A stretch of DNA of 64,000 nucleotides from assembly GCF_000190315.1 (NCBI RefSeq), contig NC_015151.1, positions 2,234,984 through 2,298,983 of the forward strand. The letters are read 5' to 3'. This document shows positions 1 through 9,402 of this stretch, piece by piece. Position 1 is the stretch's first letter. Every line of letters begins with the position of its first letter. Origin of the DNA: Vulcanisaeta moutnovskia 768-28. Lineage in GTDB: Archaea > Thermoproteota > Thermoprotei > Thermoproteales > Thermocladiaceae. The notes beneath the pieces are model-generated. The model searched no databases, was not told the DNA's origin, and worked only from the letters and a program-made list of their open reading frames with translations. Position numbers and translations under genes: made by a program.

Positions 1-179
1 CCAAGCCCAGCCAATCTCCTGGTCACATTCCTTATGAATTCTGTTATTCCGAAGATTTCATGAATCACGATTACCGATGCCTTGTATTGCATGTCTGGCA
101 TTACCTGGAAAGCAGTTAATTCACCGCCATCGCTCGCCTTATACATTATGTACTCTTTCCTTGACATGTCTTTAGGCAT
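1..179 (-). CDS. Dienelactone hydrolase family protein, N-terminal part (cut by window edge)
   Basis: Translating the minus strand from the ATG at 179 gives 59 residues with no stop before the window edge. Residues about 37-59 read VIVIHEIFGITEFIRN followed by VTRRLAGLG, the typical opening of the alpha/beta-hydrolase dienelactone hydrolase family, where HE(I/V)FG forms the oxyanion-side loop after the first core strand. The family hydrolyses cyclic or activated esters in the cytoplasm. The catalytic Cys/Asp/His lie outside the window, so activity cannot be judged. It is divergent from the aCPSF1 gene at 307. Confidence 0.7.
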   Translation of the reverse strand, partial: MPKDMSRKEYIMYKASDGGELTAFQVMPDMQYKASVIVIHEIFGITEFIRNVTRRLAGL

Positions 180-306
180 TATTTGTGGCCTTATTAGGTT
201 TTCGTTATCGGATTTTCAGAATAGGCCTTGTTATTTCCCATGCTTCTTTAGAGATAATTTTTTAAGTGTCTGCGGTAATCGATCCTTGGTTCTTGAGGTT
301 TTGAGT

Positions 307-2238
307 ATGGCATCCTTAAAGGAGGAGATGGAGAAGAAGATTATGGAGATTTTACCGCCCGAAGCCAAGTTTTCTAGGGTTGATTTCGAGGGACCCAACG
401 TTATTATCTACGTAATGAACCCGAGTTATGTAATGGAGCACAGCGAGTACATAAAGACCCTGGCTAAGGAGTTGAAGAAGTACATAATCATTAGGGGTGA
501 TCCTAAGGTTAGGATTAGGGAGGTTGATAAGTTGAAGAGGGTTATAACGGACATGGTAACTAAGAGCGTTGGCTCAAACATAATTGATGACATAGTGGTT
601 GATGAACCGACTGGTGAGGTCTATGTTTACCTAAAGAAGCCCGTCAGGGAGAGGAGTAAGTTGGAGAAGGAGATTTTGGCTGAGACTGGTTGGAAGCCTT
701 GGATAATAGCCACTGCACTAGAGATGGGTGCTGGACTGCCTAGGTCTGATATCGACGCTGTTAAGCAGATACAATTGGCCACGGCTAAGGATAGACTTGA
801 ATTCCTCAGGAGACTTGGCATGAGGATTCATAGGGAGCCTGTGTATAAGGATGCTAGGATAACCGTGACAGGACTCGGAGCCCAGATGGAGGTTGGTAGG
901 AGCGCCATATTGATTAGGACAAAGGAAAGCTCAATACTCCTGGACTGCGGTGTTAAACCCTCAAGCTCCGGCGACGAGGCACCACTGCTTGATGAGCTTG
1001 ACCTGGATACCCTGGACGCTATTGTTATTACCCACGCACACATGGACCACATTGGCTTTGTGCCATACTTATTCAAGTATGGTTATAAGGGCCCCGTCTA
1101 CATGACCGAGCCAACGAAGTACCTAATGGAGGTACTACTCACAGACTATATCGAACAGGCAGAGTCTGAGGGTAGGGTTCCACCGTACAGTAGGCAGGAC
1201 CTCGCCCAGGCCCTCTACCACACAATAACCCTTAACTATGCTGACCATCCAACGGATATATCACCAGACACGAAATTAATGCTCTTCGATGCAGGGCATG
1301 AGGTTGGTTCGGCTGTGGTTCACCTACACATTGGTAATGGCCTTTACAACATTATTTATACGGGTGACATGAAGTATGGCCCAACCAGGCTTTTGAACCC
1401 GGCCCATAATAAGTTCAAGAGGGCTGAGTTACTCATCATGGAGAGTACGTATGGTGGTAAGGAGGATATTCAACCACCAAGGCAGGAGAGCGAACAGAAG
1501 CTTGTTGAGTTGGTTAAGCACACTGTTGAGCATGATGGTAAGGTGTTAATCCCCGTATTCAGTACGGGTAGGGCCCAGGAAATACTCCTGGTGCTTAATG
1601 AGGCCATTAATAATAAGCAATTGTCTAAGGTGCCCATTTACGTTGACGGCATGGTCCTCGAGACACTAAACGTACACTTAATGTTCCCTGACTACCTCAA
1701 TAGGACCCTTAGGGAGTTGATTTATGATGGCGTGAATCCATTCCTCAGTGAGTATGTTAAGCCAATCGAGAGGGCTAGGGATCCTGAGAAGCGTAAGGAG
1801 CAGGTCATGGAGATACTACAGGGACCACCAGCCGTGATACTGGCTCCGCATGGCATGCTCAATGGAGGCCCAATAATGGATTACTTCGTGCATGCGGCCG
1901 AGGACGAGAGAAACATGTTACTATTTGTTTCTTACCAGGCCGAGAATACGATTGGTAGGAGAATTCAACAGGGTGAGAGGAAATTGACAGTTAGGTATTA
2001 CTCAGATAGAGTTACGCTTGATATTAAGATGAAGGTTGATTCAATACCAGGGTTCTCGGGACATAGTGATAGGAGACAATTATTTAATTATGTTAGGAAT
2101 ATGGAACCTAAGCCACATAAGGTAATGCTTGTTCATGGCGAACCAGCCAAAATAATGAACCTAGCACTGGCACTTGAACTTCAGTTGAAGATGCCAACGG
2201 TGTTCATGAATAATGGGGAGACCATTAGGCTTGTCTAG
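307..2238 (+). CDS. aCPSF1, KH-domain beta-CASP ribonuclease
   Basis: 643-residue archaeal CPSF-like RNase, the enzyme linked to 3'-end processing and transcription termination in archaea. N-terminal KH-type RNA-binding domains (about 1-150) precede a metallo-beta-lactamase core with THAHMDH around residue 243, followed by a beta-CASP domain and the C-terminal motif GFSGHSDRRQ with the last metal-binding His near LVHGEPAK. The frame stays open upstream to 82, but the ATG at 307 fits the usual family N-terminus and length. It has a GAGGT Shine-Dalgarno-like element at 294-298 and a TATA-like TAATTTTTTAAG at 255-266. Its 3' end overlaps the convergent GH15 gene by 14 bp. Confidence 0.93.
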   Translation: MASLKEEMEKKIMEILPPEAKFSRVDFEGPNVIIYVMNPSYVMEHSEYIKTLAKELKKYIIIRGDPKVRIREVDKLKRVITDMVTKSVGSNIIDDIVVDEPTGEVYVYLKKPVRERSKLEKEILAETGWKPWIIATALEMGAGLPRSDIDAVKQIQLATAKDRLEFLRRLGMRIHREPVYKDARITVTGLGAQMEVGRSAILIRTKESSILLDCGVKPSSSGDEAPLLDELDLDTLDAIVITHAHMDHIGFVPYLFKYGYKGPVYMTEPTKYLMEVLLTDYIEQAESEGRVPPYSRQDLAQALYHTITLNYADHPTDISPDTKLMLFDAGHEVGSAVVHLHIGNGLYNIIYTGDMKYGPTRLLNPAHNKFKRAELLIMESTYGGKEDIQPPRQESEQKLVELVKHTVEHDGKVLIPVFSTGRAQEILLVLNEAINNKQLSKVPIYVDGMVLETLNVHLMFPDYLNRTLRELIYDGVNPFLSEYVKPIERARDPEKRKEQVMEILQGPPAVILAPHGMLNGGPIMDYFVHAAEDERNMLLFVSYQAENTIGRRIQQGERKLTVRYYSDRVTLDIKMKVDSIPGFSGHSDRRQLFNYVRNMEPKPHKVMLVHGEPAKIMNLALALELQLKMPTVFMNNGETIRLV

Positions 2239-4117
2239 GGCTAGTCCTTCCATAAACAATAAACATTACTATCGCCAATATCACCACGACAATAGCAACC
2301 AGGACTAGAACCGCAACAGTGGGTTTTTGCGGTGGTTTATAATTAAGGGCTGTGATTACATACATTGCCGCGGACCACGTTAATGGCGATGTCGTCGGCA
2401 GCGGATAACCAAGCCTTGGGTCAATAGCCTCAGGCAATAAACCATACTGTGAATGCCTAACACACCAAGTAAGTATGTTCAACGCACCCGTGTGATTACC
2501 AACCTCCTCGTAATACATTGCCAGGAATAATGTGGTTATCAACCATGGAGGATCCGGCGCAGTACTATCATACAGGCTTGAGCCATAGTGATAATCATCA
2601 CCTGGAAACCTGGCCAATCCGCCATTAACCATCAACACACGTATTACGGTATTAACAGTACTTACTGCCCTGGCACTGCGTGGATTTATCAATCCCATGG
2701 CTATCGGGAGTATTACTGATGAGTCGGGTATTCCATTAGGTGCGTAAGTAACCTGAGAACCACTACCTGTGTATATCACAGTCTTAGTAAGAGCTTGGGA
2801 ATAGAAGTTCTTTGAGTAGAAGTATTTTTGTATGGTAGCGTTTAATTCATTAGCAATCCTCAGTATTTCGGTATTGTTTAGACCCAATGCCCTATATACC
2901 TGCGCTGCGGCGTATAGGCCTAGGTCATCAATTGCCTGAGTCCAGAAGTTATAGGCGTAGTTACTCTCCCATATGCTTAGGTCCTGTGGTATTAAACCAT
3001 TATTCTCATTAATACCCTCTAATTCCCAATTCAATGACTTATTTATGCAGGGCATTACCTCCATTAGGAACGTCTTATTATGGGTATACTCATAGTACTG
3101 CCAAACACCGATTTGGAACAAGCCAATACTATCATACTCAGGTATTCCGAAGGTCTCATCTGGAGCCCCAGTCCAGAAATTATACCGTGTGTACCAAGTA
3201 CCACTTACGTTCTGTGCACTGCACATCCATAGCCAGTACTTCATTGCTGGTCCGTAATAACCAGCCGTTTGAAGCGCCATTGCTGCAAATGATGAGTCCC
3301 TAACCCAGGTATAGAAATAGACGGGTTCCGGCGATGCAATGAACTCCCCAGTAACTGGGTTTTGATCATCCATAATAAGGAGTAGACTGAGGTAGTACTC
3401 AGTAAGTAATGCACCGCTTAACCTCGGTCTCCTGGCCAGGCCTAACCAATTACTCACCTCATTATTGTTAATACTCATTAGCTCACTAATTGGCATAGTA
3501 CTGGTGCTACCCAGGTTCAGCGCAACGTATGTGTAATTACCATGAATACTAAGTATAGTCCACCCACTCACGCTCTCAATATCAATCCCCCTGTTTGAGT
3601 ATATACTGAGTTGCAGTGGTGACTTAATTACTAAGTATGTACTATTAATTACCTGGTAGTTGTACGTCCTTGGCATGAATACATTAATGGTAAGTGACGC
3701 ATTTGATTTACTTATCATGACTACGGTAGTGTAATTAGGCGGTATGAATATTGATACCTCACCATTACTTCCCTTAATAATCACAGTATTATTAAGTTCA
3801 AGGTAAGCCTTGCTTGTGTTTCCTAGACCCATGATTGTGACGTTCATACTGAGTAATCCGTATTGGCCATAGAATATCTGTAGGATTGATGGCGGTCTTG
3901 AGGACTCCCCATTCAGTACTGGGCTTGGTATTGGATATTCCGTGGATATGTATATGCTCAGGTTCCTCCAATTACTAAGTAGTAGGTATGCTGGTGATGA
4001 TGTATTTATTGGCATTTGAACAGTACTTTGTTCTTGAGTTAATGAAAGAATTATTATTGATATGCCGATTATCAATAATACTGCTCCAATGATCAGGAAT
4101 ATTGTTTTCCTAATCAT
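2225..4117 (-). CDS. Membrane-anchored GH15 glucoamylase/glucodextranase-like protein
   Basis: 630 residues. Hydrophobic segments near residues 5-27 and 600-622 bracket a large domain rich in N-x-S/T sites, so the enzyme is probably held outside the cell membrane. The first half is a beta-rich region. From about residue 240 the sequence follows the (alpha/alpha)6 barrel of GH15: YFYTWVRDSSFAA, PEYDSIGLFQIGVWQ and, near the C-terminus, LPEAIDPRLGYPL followed by SPLTWSAA, the region holding the general-base Glu. The expected role is releasing glucose from alpha-glucans; the exact linkage cannot be inferred. It is convergent with aCPSF1, with a 14-bp overlap. Confidence 0.8.
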   Translation of the reverse strand: MIRKTIFLIIGAVLLIIGISIIILSLTQEQSTVQMPINTSSPAYLLLSNWRNLSIYISTEYPIPSPVLNGESSRPPSILQIFYGQYGLLSMNVTIMGLGNTSKAYLELNNTVIIKGSNGEVSIFIPPNYTTVVMISKSNASLTINVFMPRTYNYQVINSTYLVIKSPLQLSIYSNRGIDIESVSGWTILSIHGNYTYVALNLGSTSTMPISELMSINNNEVSNWLGLARRPRLSGALLTEYYLSLLLIMDDQNPVTGEFIASPEPVYFYTWVRDSSFAAMALQTAGYYGPAMKYWLWMCSAQNVSGTWYTRYNFWTGAPDETFGIPEYDSIGLFQIGVWQYYEYTHNKTFLMEVMPCINKSLNWELEGINENNGLIPQDLSIWESNYAYNFWTQAIDDLGLYAAAQVYRALGLNNTEILRIANELNATIQKYFYSKNFYSQALTKTVIYTGSGSQVTYAPNGIPDSSVILPIAMGLINPRSARAVSTVNTVIRVLMVNGGLARFPGDDYHYGSSLYDSTAPDPPWLITTLFLAMYYEEVGNHTGALNILTWCVRHSQYGLLPEAIDPRLGYPLPTTSPLTWSAAMYVITALNYKPPQKPTVAVLVLVAIVVVILAIVMFIVYGRTSPRQA

Positions 4118-4229
4118 TAATTAACTAACCACACGAAGCACTTTAATGCTTTACTTACAACTCACGTTAATTACATCATTAGGCGTATTATTTTTAATGC
4201 TGAGACTCACGTTAAATGAAGAAAGAAAT

Positions 4230-5063
4230 ATGCTGGCGTACCTACTTGGTATTGTATTAGCTGTGATCGCGTCATTTACCTGGGCAGTATCGCCAATACT
4301 CTATAGGGTCGGCGCAACGGATAGCGCCCTCGACGACTTAATATCAAACTCCCTAGGCGCCTTCATACTGGCTATGCCCTTCATATTACTTAAACCACCA
4401 TTAAATGGTGGTGCGTGGCTTTATGGAACGCTCTTCGCCGTGCTCGGGCCCGTGTTTGGCACATACGTATTCCTAATTTCACTTAGATATGCTGATGTTG
4501 GTATTGCCAATGTGATATCGTATGCCTACGTAGTTATGCTACCAATAATCCTACTCGTGATTAGTCCATCATACCTAGTCTACACGTGGCCTGCCATATT
4601 GATAATGATTGGTTTATACCTAATAATGGGTTCTGGCAAGGGCACATTTTATGGATACTTCATGTCATTACTCTCAGCCATACTCTACGCCTTCTCCTTC
4701 CTAGCCCTTTATAGGGCCTATGACTATACGAACCCCTGGGGCATAATATTGATTAGGGGCATTACCCTAATGATCGGTGCATTACTACTGAAAATAGCCA
4801 TTGAGGGCTTCAGAATTAGGGTCAGTAGTAAGGTTTTCCTCGGCGGATTAATTAGTTATGGCGTTGGTGGCCCACTCTACGTCTTATCAGTGGATTATGC
4901 AGGGATTGCCGTACCAACACTAATAACGGCATTATCACCCGTAATCACCGAGATCCTAGCAATAGTTAAGCTTAAGGAGAGACTGAATTTAAAATCATCA
5001 CTAGGATTTGCAATAGTCATTATAGGCATAGTAATAGCCACATTAATCGGCGTGCAGGTTTAA
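4230..5063 (+). CDS. EamA/DMT-family transporter
   Basis: 277 residues with about ten hydrophobic segments arranged as two similar halves, typical of EamA drug/metabolite transporters (start AYLLGIVLAVIASFTWA; second half opening near GYFMSLLSAILYAFSFLALY). It probably exports or exchanges a small metabolite, substrate unknown. The frame is open from 4146, but the ATG at 4230 places residue 1 just before the first family helix and lies about 38 nt after an AT-rich box (TATTATTTTTAATG, 4186-4199), so it is preferred. Divergent from the GH15 gene. Confidence 0.8.
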   Translation: MLAYLLGIVLAVIASFTWAVSPILYRVGATDSALDDLISNSLGAFILAMPFILLKPPLNGGAWLYGTLFAVLGPVFGTYVFLISLRYADVGIANVISYAYVVMLPIILLVISPSYLVYTWPAILIMIGLYLIMGSGKGTFYGYFMSLLSAILYAFSFLALYRAYDYTNPWGIILIRGITLMIGALLLKIAIEGFRIRVSSKVFLGGLISYGVGGPLYVLSVDYAGIAVPTLITALSPVITEILAIVKLKERLNLKSSLGFAIVIIGIVIATLIGVQV

Positions 5064-5211
5064 AATACCCAACTGCGGTATTTAGTTCTGGTGATGATGG
5101 GTCGATGATATGGATGAATGATGATTTAGGAAGAGACGAGCTGATGAATAAATAATTCGATTGTAAATGAATAAAGAAATAAATTATGATTTTAACCCAA
5201 GGTATGTCGCA

Positions 5212-5673
5212 TTATGGTAGTACAATACCAACCGCACCTGCAAAGGCTAGTATAAAGAATGCGAAGCCATCAATAATTGATATTACGCCAGCCACCTTGC
5301 CTATTACTGGTTTATTCATGTAATGGGCAGCCGCAAGTAATATTGTTATTATAGGTAATAGGCCGATAGCGAATGATAGCATCACAGCCCTTAACATAAT
5401 AAGTTCCGCCGTTATTAACGCGAAGAATATGCCAGTGAACCAGAGGGCGTGGTTCATGGCCATTAAGTTCTTACCTACGATTAGACCGATACCCAGCATC
5501 CATAGCAGTAGTACGAATGCGGCGGCTACCGTTGCGCCGAATACATCGCCTTCCATTATCACAAAGGCCATGGCTATTGTCTCCATTAAAGCACCTGAGA
5601 GGAGCACGATACCGAAATCCCGCGGCTCATTCTTACCCACACCCATATTAACAAAGCCTATTACAAGGAGCAT
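5212..5673 (-). CDS. GPR1/FUN34/YaaH (acetate permease)-like membrane protein, short N-terminus
   Basis: 153 residues, almost wholly hydrophobic, with five to six membrane segments. LLSGALMETIAMAFVIMEGD followed by VFGATVAAA matches the second and third helices of SatP/YaaH succinate-acetate/proton symporters, where the sequence is typically GGxAQxxAGxxEfxxGNTFGaT. The family signature NPAPLGL before helix 1 is missing: the protein opens with MLLVIGFVNMGVG, equivalent to the middle of helix 1. The in-frame upstream sequence reaches a TGA ten codons before the ATG. A TATA-like ATATTTAAAAATA (minus strand, about 5748-5762) lies 75-90 nt upstream. Next to an acyl-CoA synthetase gene, a role in organic-acid uptake is plausible but inferred. 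Confidence 0.6.
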   Translation of the reverse strand: MLLVIGFVNMGVGKNEPRDFGIVLLSGALMETIAMAFVIMEGDVFGATVAAAFVLLLWMLGIGLIVGKNLMAMNHALWFTGIFFALITAELIMLRAVMLSFAIGLLPIITILLAAAHYMNKPVIGKVAGVISIIDGFAFFILAFAGAVGIVLP

Positions 5674-5857
5674 GACCGCGGCTTTCCCAGAACAGAGTAT
5701 TCAGAGCTGTCTGCGCCACGGAAACCATATTGATATACTTCAGTAGGGCATATTTTTAAATATTACCTTATATTTACTTATATCTATAGTAAAACCTTAA
5801 AATATATCAGTAAGATAAAATTTATAAAACTATTAATCAGTATAGTTACGTGAAGAT

Positions 5858-7609
5858 ATGAGCAGCTCTACATTTAATGAGTTCCTGAAACAAAGAAACC
5901 TACTATTAAACGCGGGTAGTTATGAAGAGGCTAGGTCGAACTTCAGGTGGCCACCACATGGTGAGTTTAACTGGGCTGTGGATTACTTCGATAAGTACCT
6001 AGCGGAGACCTCCATAAATCCAGCCCTTATTTACATAAATGATGAGTTATTCAAGTCAGGTGATTCAAGGATTCTCAGCTACCATGAACTTAGGGCTCGA
6101 TCCAATAAATTAGCCAACGCACTTTCGGACCTTGGTATCGGCCGTGGGGATGTAATCATGGTTATGCTAAATAATAAGCCTGAGCTCTTCGAATCATTCC
6201 TAGCCCTCATGAAAACAGGTGCTGTAATTTCACCGGCAACCACCCTATTACTACCGTCGGATATTGAGGATAGGACATCAAGGGCTCACTTCAAGGCCAT
6301 TATTGCAGATCCAGAGGTGGTTAGTAGGATTGATCAGATTAAGGGCAATCTCGAGAAGCTCGGCGTTAAGTACTTCATAACCCTTGGTAAGCCAGGGCCT
6401 GGATGGCTTGATTACTATGAATTAATCAGTGGCAGGTCAGAGAACTTCCAGGGAGTTAAGACCAAGTCAGATGATTTACTCCTGGTTTACTTCACATCAG
6501 GTACCACCGCTAAACCCAAGATGGTCATGCATACACAGTCAAGCTACCCAATTGGCCATCTAACAACCATGTACTGGGTTGGTGCTAAGCCGGGTTATAA
6601 GCATATGAACATATCAAGCCCAGGTTGGGCTAAGTGGGCTTGGTCAACATTCTTCGCAGCCTTCAATGCTGGCGCCACTACCGTGGTTTATGACTATAGT
6701 GGTAGGTTTAGTGCGGCTAATCACCTAAAGATACTTGAGAGTTACGGTATTGACACACTATGCGCGCCACCAACTGTCTGGCGTATGATAATTCTCGAGG
6801 ATCTGACAAAGTATAACCTTGAGAAGATTAAGAGCTTCGTGAGCGCCGGCGAACCCCTTAATCCAGAGGTTATTGAGCGTGTTTATAAGGCGACTGGTAA
6901 GTACATACGTGATGGTTATGGACAGACAGAGACCACGCTAATGGTTGGTAACTTCCCAGGCATGAAGATTAAACTGGGCTCAATGGGTAAGCCGGCCCCT
7001 GGCTATGATATAGTCCTCGTTGATGAGGATGGAAACCCAGTCAGCGTTAATAAGGATGGGCACATAACAGTTAGGACAAGCCCAAGACCCATTGGCCTAA
7101 TGATTGGTTATGATGATGAGAATAAGAATAAGGAGGTATTTAGGCTTGGCTTGTACTTCACGGGTGATGTGGCCTTCATGGATGAGGAGGGCTACCTATA
7201 CTTCGTTGGCCGTGCAGATGATGTCTTCAAGTCAAGTGACTATAGGATTAGCCCATTCGAACTTGAGAGCGACTTATTGAAGCATCCAGCCGTTGCCGAG
7301 GCCGCCGTTGTACCAAGCCCTGACCCAATAAGGGGCTTCATACCGAAGGCATATATAGTCCTGAAGCCAGGCTATAAGCCAAGTAAGGACTTGGCTTACG
7401 ATATCTTTAAGTTCATAAGGCTCAACATAGCCCCATACAAGAGACCCAGGGCTATTGAGTTCGTGTCCGAGTTACCCAAGACAATTAGCGGTAAGATTAG
7501 GCGTGTTGAGCTTAGGGGTATTGAACGTGAAAAGAGGAATAAGGGTGTTAGAAGTGAGAATGAGTACTTTGAGGATGACTTCCCCGATATAAAGCAATTG
7601 AAGGTGTAA
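5858..7609 (+). CDS. AMP-forming acyl-CoA synthetase
   Basis: 583 residues of the ANL adenylating superfamily. Visible motifs are YFTSGTTAKPKM (A3 phosphate loop, about residue 211), DGYGQTETT (A5, about 353), YFTGDVAFMDEEGYLYFVGR (A7/A8) and PKTISGKIRR (A10, with the catalytic Lys). The enzyme activates a carboxylic acid to acyl-AMP and then acyl-CoA. Overall form resembles medium-chain or aryl acyl-CoA synthetases (SSPGWAKWAWSTFFA acyl-pocket region) rather than acetyl-CoA synthetase, but the substrate is not determinable. TATA-like AAAATTTATAAAAC at 5816-5829 sits about 35 nt before the ATG. Divergent from the acetate-permease-like gene. Confidence 0.9.
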   Translation: MSSSTFNEFLKQRNLLLNAGSYEEARSNFRWPPHGEFNWAVDYFDKYLAETSINPALIYINDELFKSGDSRILSYHELRARSNKLANALSDLGIGRGDVIMVMLNNKPELFESFLALMKTGAVISPATTLLLPSDIEDRTSRAHFKAIIADPEVVSRIDQIKGNLEKLGVKYFITLGKPGPGWLDYYELISGRSENFQGVKTKSDDLLLVYFTSGTTAKPKMVMHTQSSYPIGHLTTMYWVGAKPGYKHMNISSPGWAKWAWSTFFAAFNAGATTVVYDYSGRFSAANHLKILESYGIDTLCAPPTVWRMIILEDLTKYNLEKIKSFVSAGEPLNPEVIERVYKATGKYIRDGYGQTETTLMVGNFPGMKIKLGSMGKPAPGYDIVLVDEDGNPVSVNKDGHITVRTSPRPIGLMIGYDDENKNKEVFRLGLYFTGDVAFMDEEGYLYFVGRADDVFKSSDYRISPFELESDLLKHPAVAEAAVVPSPDPIRGFIPKAYIVLKPGYKPSKDLAYDIFKFIRLNIAPYKRPRAIEFVSELPKTISGKIRRVELRGIEREKRNKGVRSENEYFEDDFPDIKQLKV

Positions 7610-7662
7610 TACACATTATTAGTTTAAAATGATTTTTAAAATTACATTATATTATTTTCCTA

Positions 7663-8532
7663 ATGTCCAGCACAATAAGGAGGATTAGCCTTGGGGTAGA
7701 CTGGCTTGATTATGCAATGCTTGGTGGTGTTCCAAGAGGTAATTGGCTGTTAATAACTGGTGAGCCTGGTGTTGGTAAGTCAATACTCACAATACAAGCC
7801 GCTGGAGCCAATGTGGACGCTATGCCAGTGGTCTACGTAAGCACTGAGACCAAGTTCTTCGATGTTGTTAGACAAGCGAAGCAATTCAATATTGACCTGT
7901 CAGACGCTGTGAGTCTAGCTGATGTCCTCGCTGGTAAGGTCAAGGACATGAAGACGAACCTAGTTGTTATTGATCTATTCGGTCTAGCCAGGCAATACCG
8001 TGAGTTACTCAGGGCTAGTGAGGAGGAGGGTAAGTCGAGGGCTAAGTCGCCATTGAGTATGGAGGTGGTTATGGCCAGCATTGAGAAGGCTTACGAGACA
8101 CTTGGGGTGAGTGAGGAGGGTAAGGTTACAAAGGATGTATTAGTAATCATTGACTCCCTGGCTCCCATGTGGGCCCACGCGCCTGCAATGGCTAGGTTAA
8201 TAACATATAGGCTTAGGCAGAGACTATATCGCTCTAATGTCACGGTGATAATGACCAATCAATTCGCTCCAACCACCGGAATGACCTTTGGGTTCGGTGC
8301 TGAGCATATTGCGGATGCCATAATCCACATGTGGATTGAGCAGCCCGAGAAGAAGAAGGAGATTGAACGTTGGCTCATCATTAAGAAGGCTAGGTTAACA
8401 AATCACTATAGGAAGGCCATGAAGTATGAAATTGAGCCTGAAAATGGATTAACACTTATAGAGCCTAGTATTGAGGAATTGAGGAAGTGGTTTGATCAGT
8501 ATGGAGGTAAACAAGAATCAAGCGAGGAATAG
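7663..8532 (+). CDS. KaiC/RadA-like RecA-superfamily ATPase
   Basis: 289 residues with a single RecA-like core. It opens GVDWLDYAMLGGVPRGNWLL, then Walker A GEPGVGKS (about residues 34-41) and Walker B-type VLVIIDSLAPMWA (about 165). MTNQF and a C-terminal strand region follow. Archaeal KaiC-like proteins of this form are cytosolic ATPases often tied to signalling or to DNA/RNA-related assemblies; no specific role can be assigned. TATA-like TTTTTAAAATTA lies about 30 nt upstream. The last 32 bp overlap the following gene, so the two are probably one operon. Confidence 0.8.
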   Translation: MSSTIRRISLGVDWLDYAMLGGVPRGNWLLITGEPGVGKSILTIQAAGANVDAMPVVYVSTETKFFDVVRQAKQFNIDLSDAVSLADVLAGKVKDMKTNLVVIDLFGLARQYRELLRASEEEGKSRAKSPLSMEVVMASIEKAYETLGVSEEGKVTKDVLVIIDSLAPMWAHAPAMARLITYRLRQRLYRSNVTVIMTNQFAPTTGMTFGFGAEHIADAIIHMWIEQPEKKKEIERWLIIKKARLTNHYRKAMKYEIEPENGLTLIEPSIEELRKWFDQYGGKQESSEE

Positions 8533-9004
8533 TGAGGGCTGTAGCGACAGGTTAATTAGAGCTATGGAGAGGTTTTTATGGACCTTAATAGGTAATGATA
8601 GTAAGGATGATGTGGTGACTGACCTTAAAATATGCGGAGATGCTGCTAGGCCATATCTAGATGTTGTTAATGGTAATGACCCTGGAAATACCCTATCAGC
8701 TGCGCTATCGTATTATCAATATGTTAAGCTCGTTAGAGGTGAGTTAAAGGTGAGTAGGGATTACTTGATTGGCATTGGTGATGATCCAAATGATCCAGGC
8801 GTAACCTATTCATTGATTATTGAAAATATGACCCGCGCATTAAGGGCCCAGGACTATGTAACAGCGGCCTTTCTGGCCGATCTAGCCTTCATAACTAGGT
8901 CGTATGCATTATGCCTAGGTAATAATGATAAGGATGTATGTGATTGGATCAAGAGGGCATTTACTGCAAGGGTTTTAATAATGAGAAGGACTAGCAACTA
9001 TTAA
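8501..9004 (+). CDS. Hypothetical helical protein co-transcribed with the KaiC-like ATPase
   Basis: 167 residues, not recognised. The start is placed at ATG 8501, inside the end of the ATPase gene; GTATGGAGGTAA surrounds this ATG, and another in-frame ATG lies at 8564 (MERFLWT). The protein is soluble and mostly helical, with Cys at several positions (GCSDR, KICGD, ALCLGN, DVCDW), no zinc-finger spacing and no signal peptide. The tight overlap suggests it works with the ATPase. It is convergent with the DUF35 gene, overlapping by 14 bp. Confidence 0.65.
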   Translation: MEVNKNQARNSEGCSDRLIRAMERFLWTLIGNDSKDDVVTDLKICGDAARPYLDVVNGNDPGNTLSAALSYYQYVKLVRGELKVSRDYLIGIGDDPNDPGVTYSLIIENMTRALRAQDYVTAAFLADLAFITRSYALCLGNNDKDVCDWIKRAFTARVLIMRRTSNY

Positions 9005-9401
9005 TGGGTCTGAACTTATAACCGTAATTAATTAATCCATAGGTACCATCCATCTTCACCATCCTAAACACAACCTCAACATCAATACCTGGGTTCAGCT
9101 TGTCAGGATCCATGCAATCCACTATCTGCCCAATAACCTTGACACCACCTAGATCCACAATACCCACTATCAATGGTTTCATCTTCTCAAACTCAACAGG
9201 TACTGAATAAAGTACTGTGAAGTTGATAAGTTTACCAGTGCTTGGTAATGGGTACGGCTTAAACTCCCTGGAACCGCACTCACATACTGCCCTTGGTGGG
9301 AAGTATACACGGCCGCACTTAACGCATTGAACACCCTCAAGCCTATAGTACTGGGGCATCCTCCTCCAGTACCTTGGTATGGATAATCTCTGGTCGACCA
9401 T
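8991..9401 (-). CDS. DUF35 OB-fold zinc-ribbon protein (acyl-CoA-associated)
   Basis: 136 residues with an N-terminal rubredoxin-like zinc ribbon (Cys26, Cys29, Cys40, Cys42) followed by an OB-fold, the standard DUF35 layout. DUF35 proteins bind and hold together thiolase-fold enzymes: in methanogens a DUF35 protein channels acetoacetyl-CoA between thiolase and HMG-CoA synthase, and in actinobacteria the DUF35 domain of ChsH2 partners the aldolase Ltp2. Here the start codon is one base after the thiolase-fold stop codon, so the pair is an operon and probably a complex. Confidence 0.88.
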   Translation of the reverse strand: MVDQRLSIPRYWRRMPQYYRLEGVQCVKCGRVYFPPRAVCECGSREFKPYPLPSTGKLINFTVLYSVPVEFEKMKPLIVGIVDLGGVKVIGQIVDCMDPDKLNPGIDVEVVFRMVKMDGTYGLINYGYKFRPINSC

Positions 9402-9402
9402 G

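Noticed and set aside
5674..5728. Alternative start of the acetate-permease-like gene at ATG 5728
   Set aside because: This ATG is in a different frame from the permease and ends after about 26 codons; its peptide does not resemble the family N-terminus.
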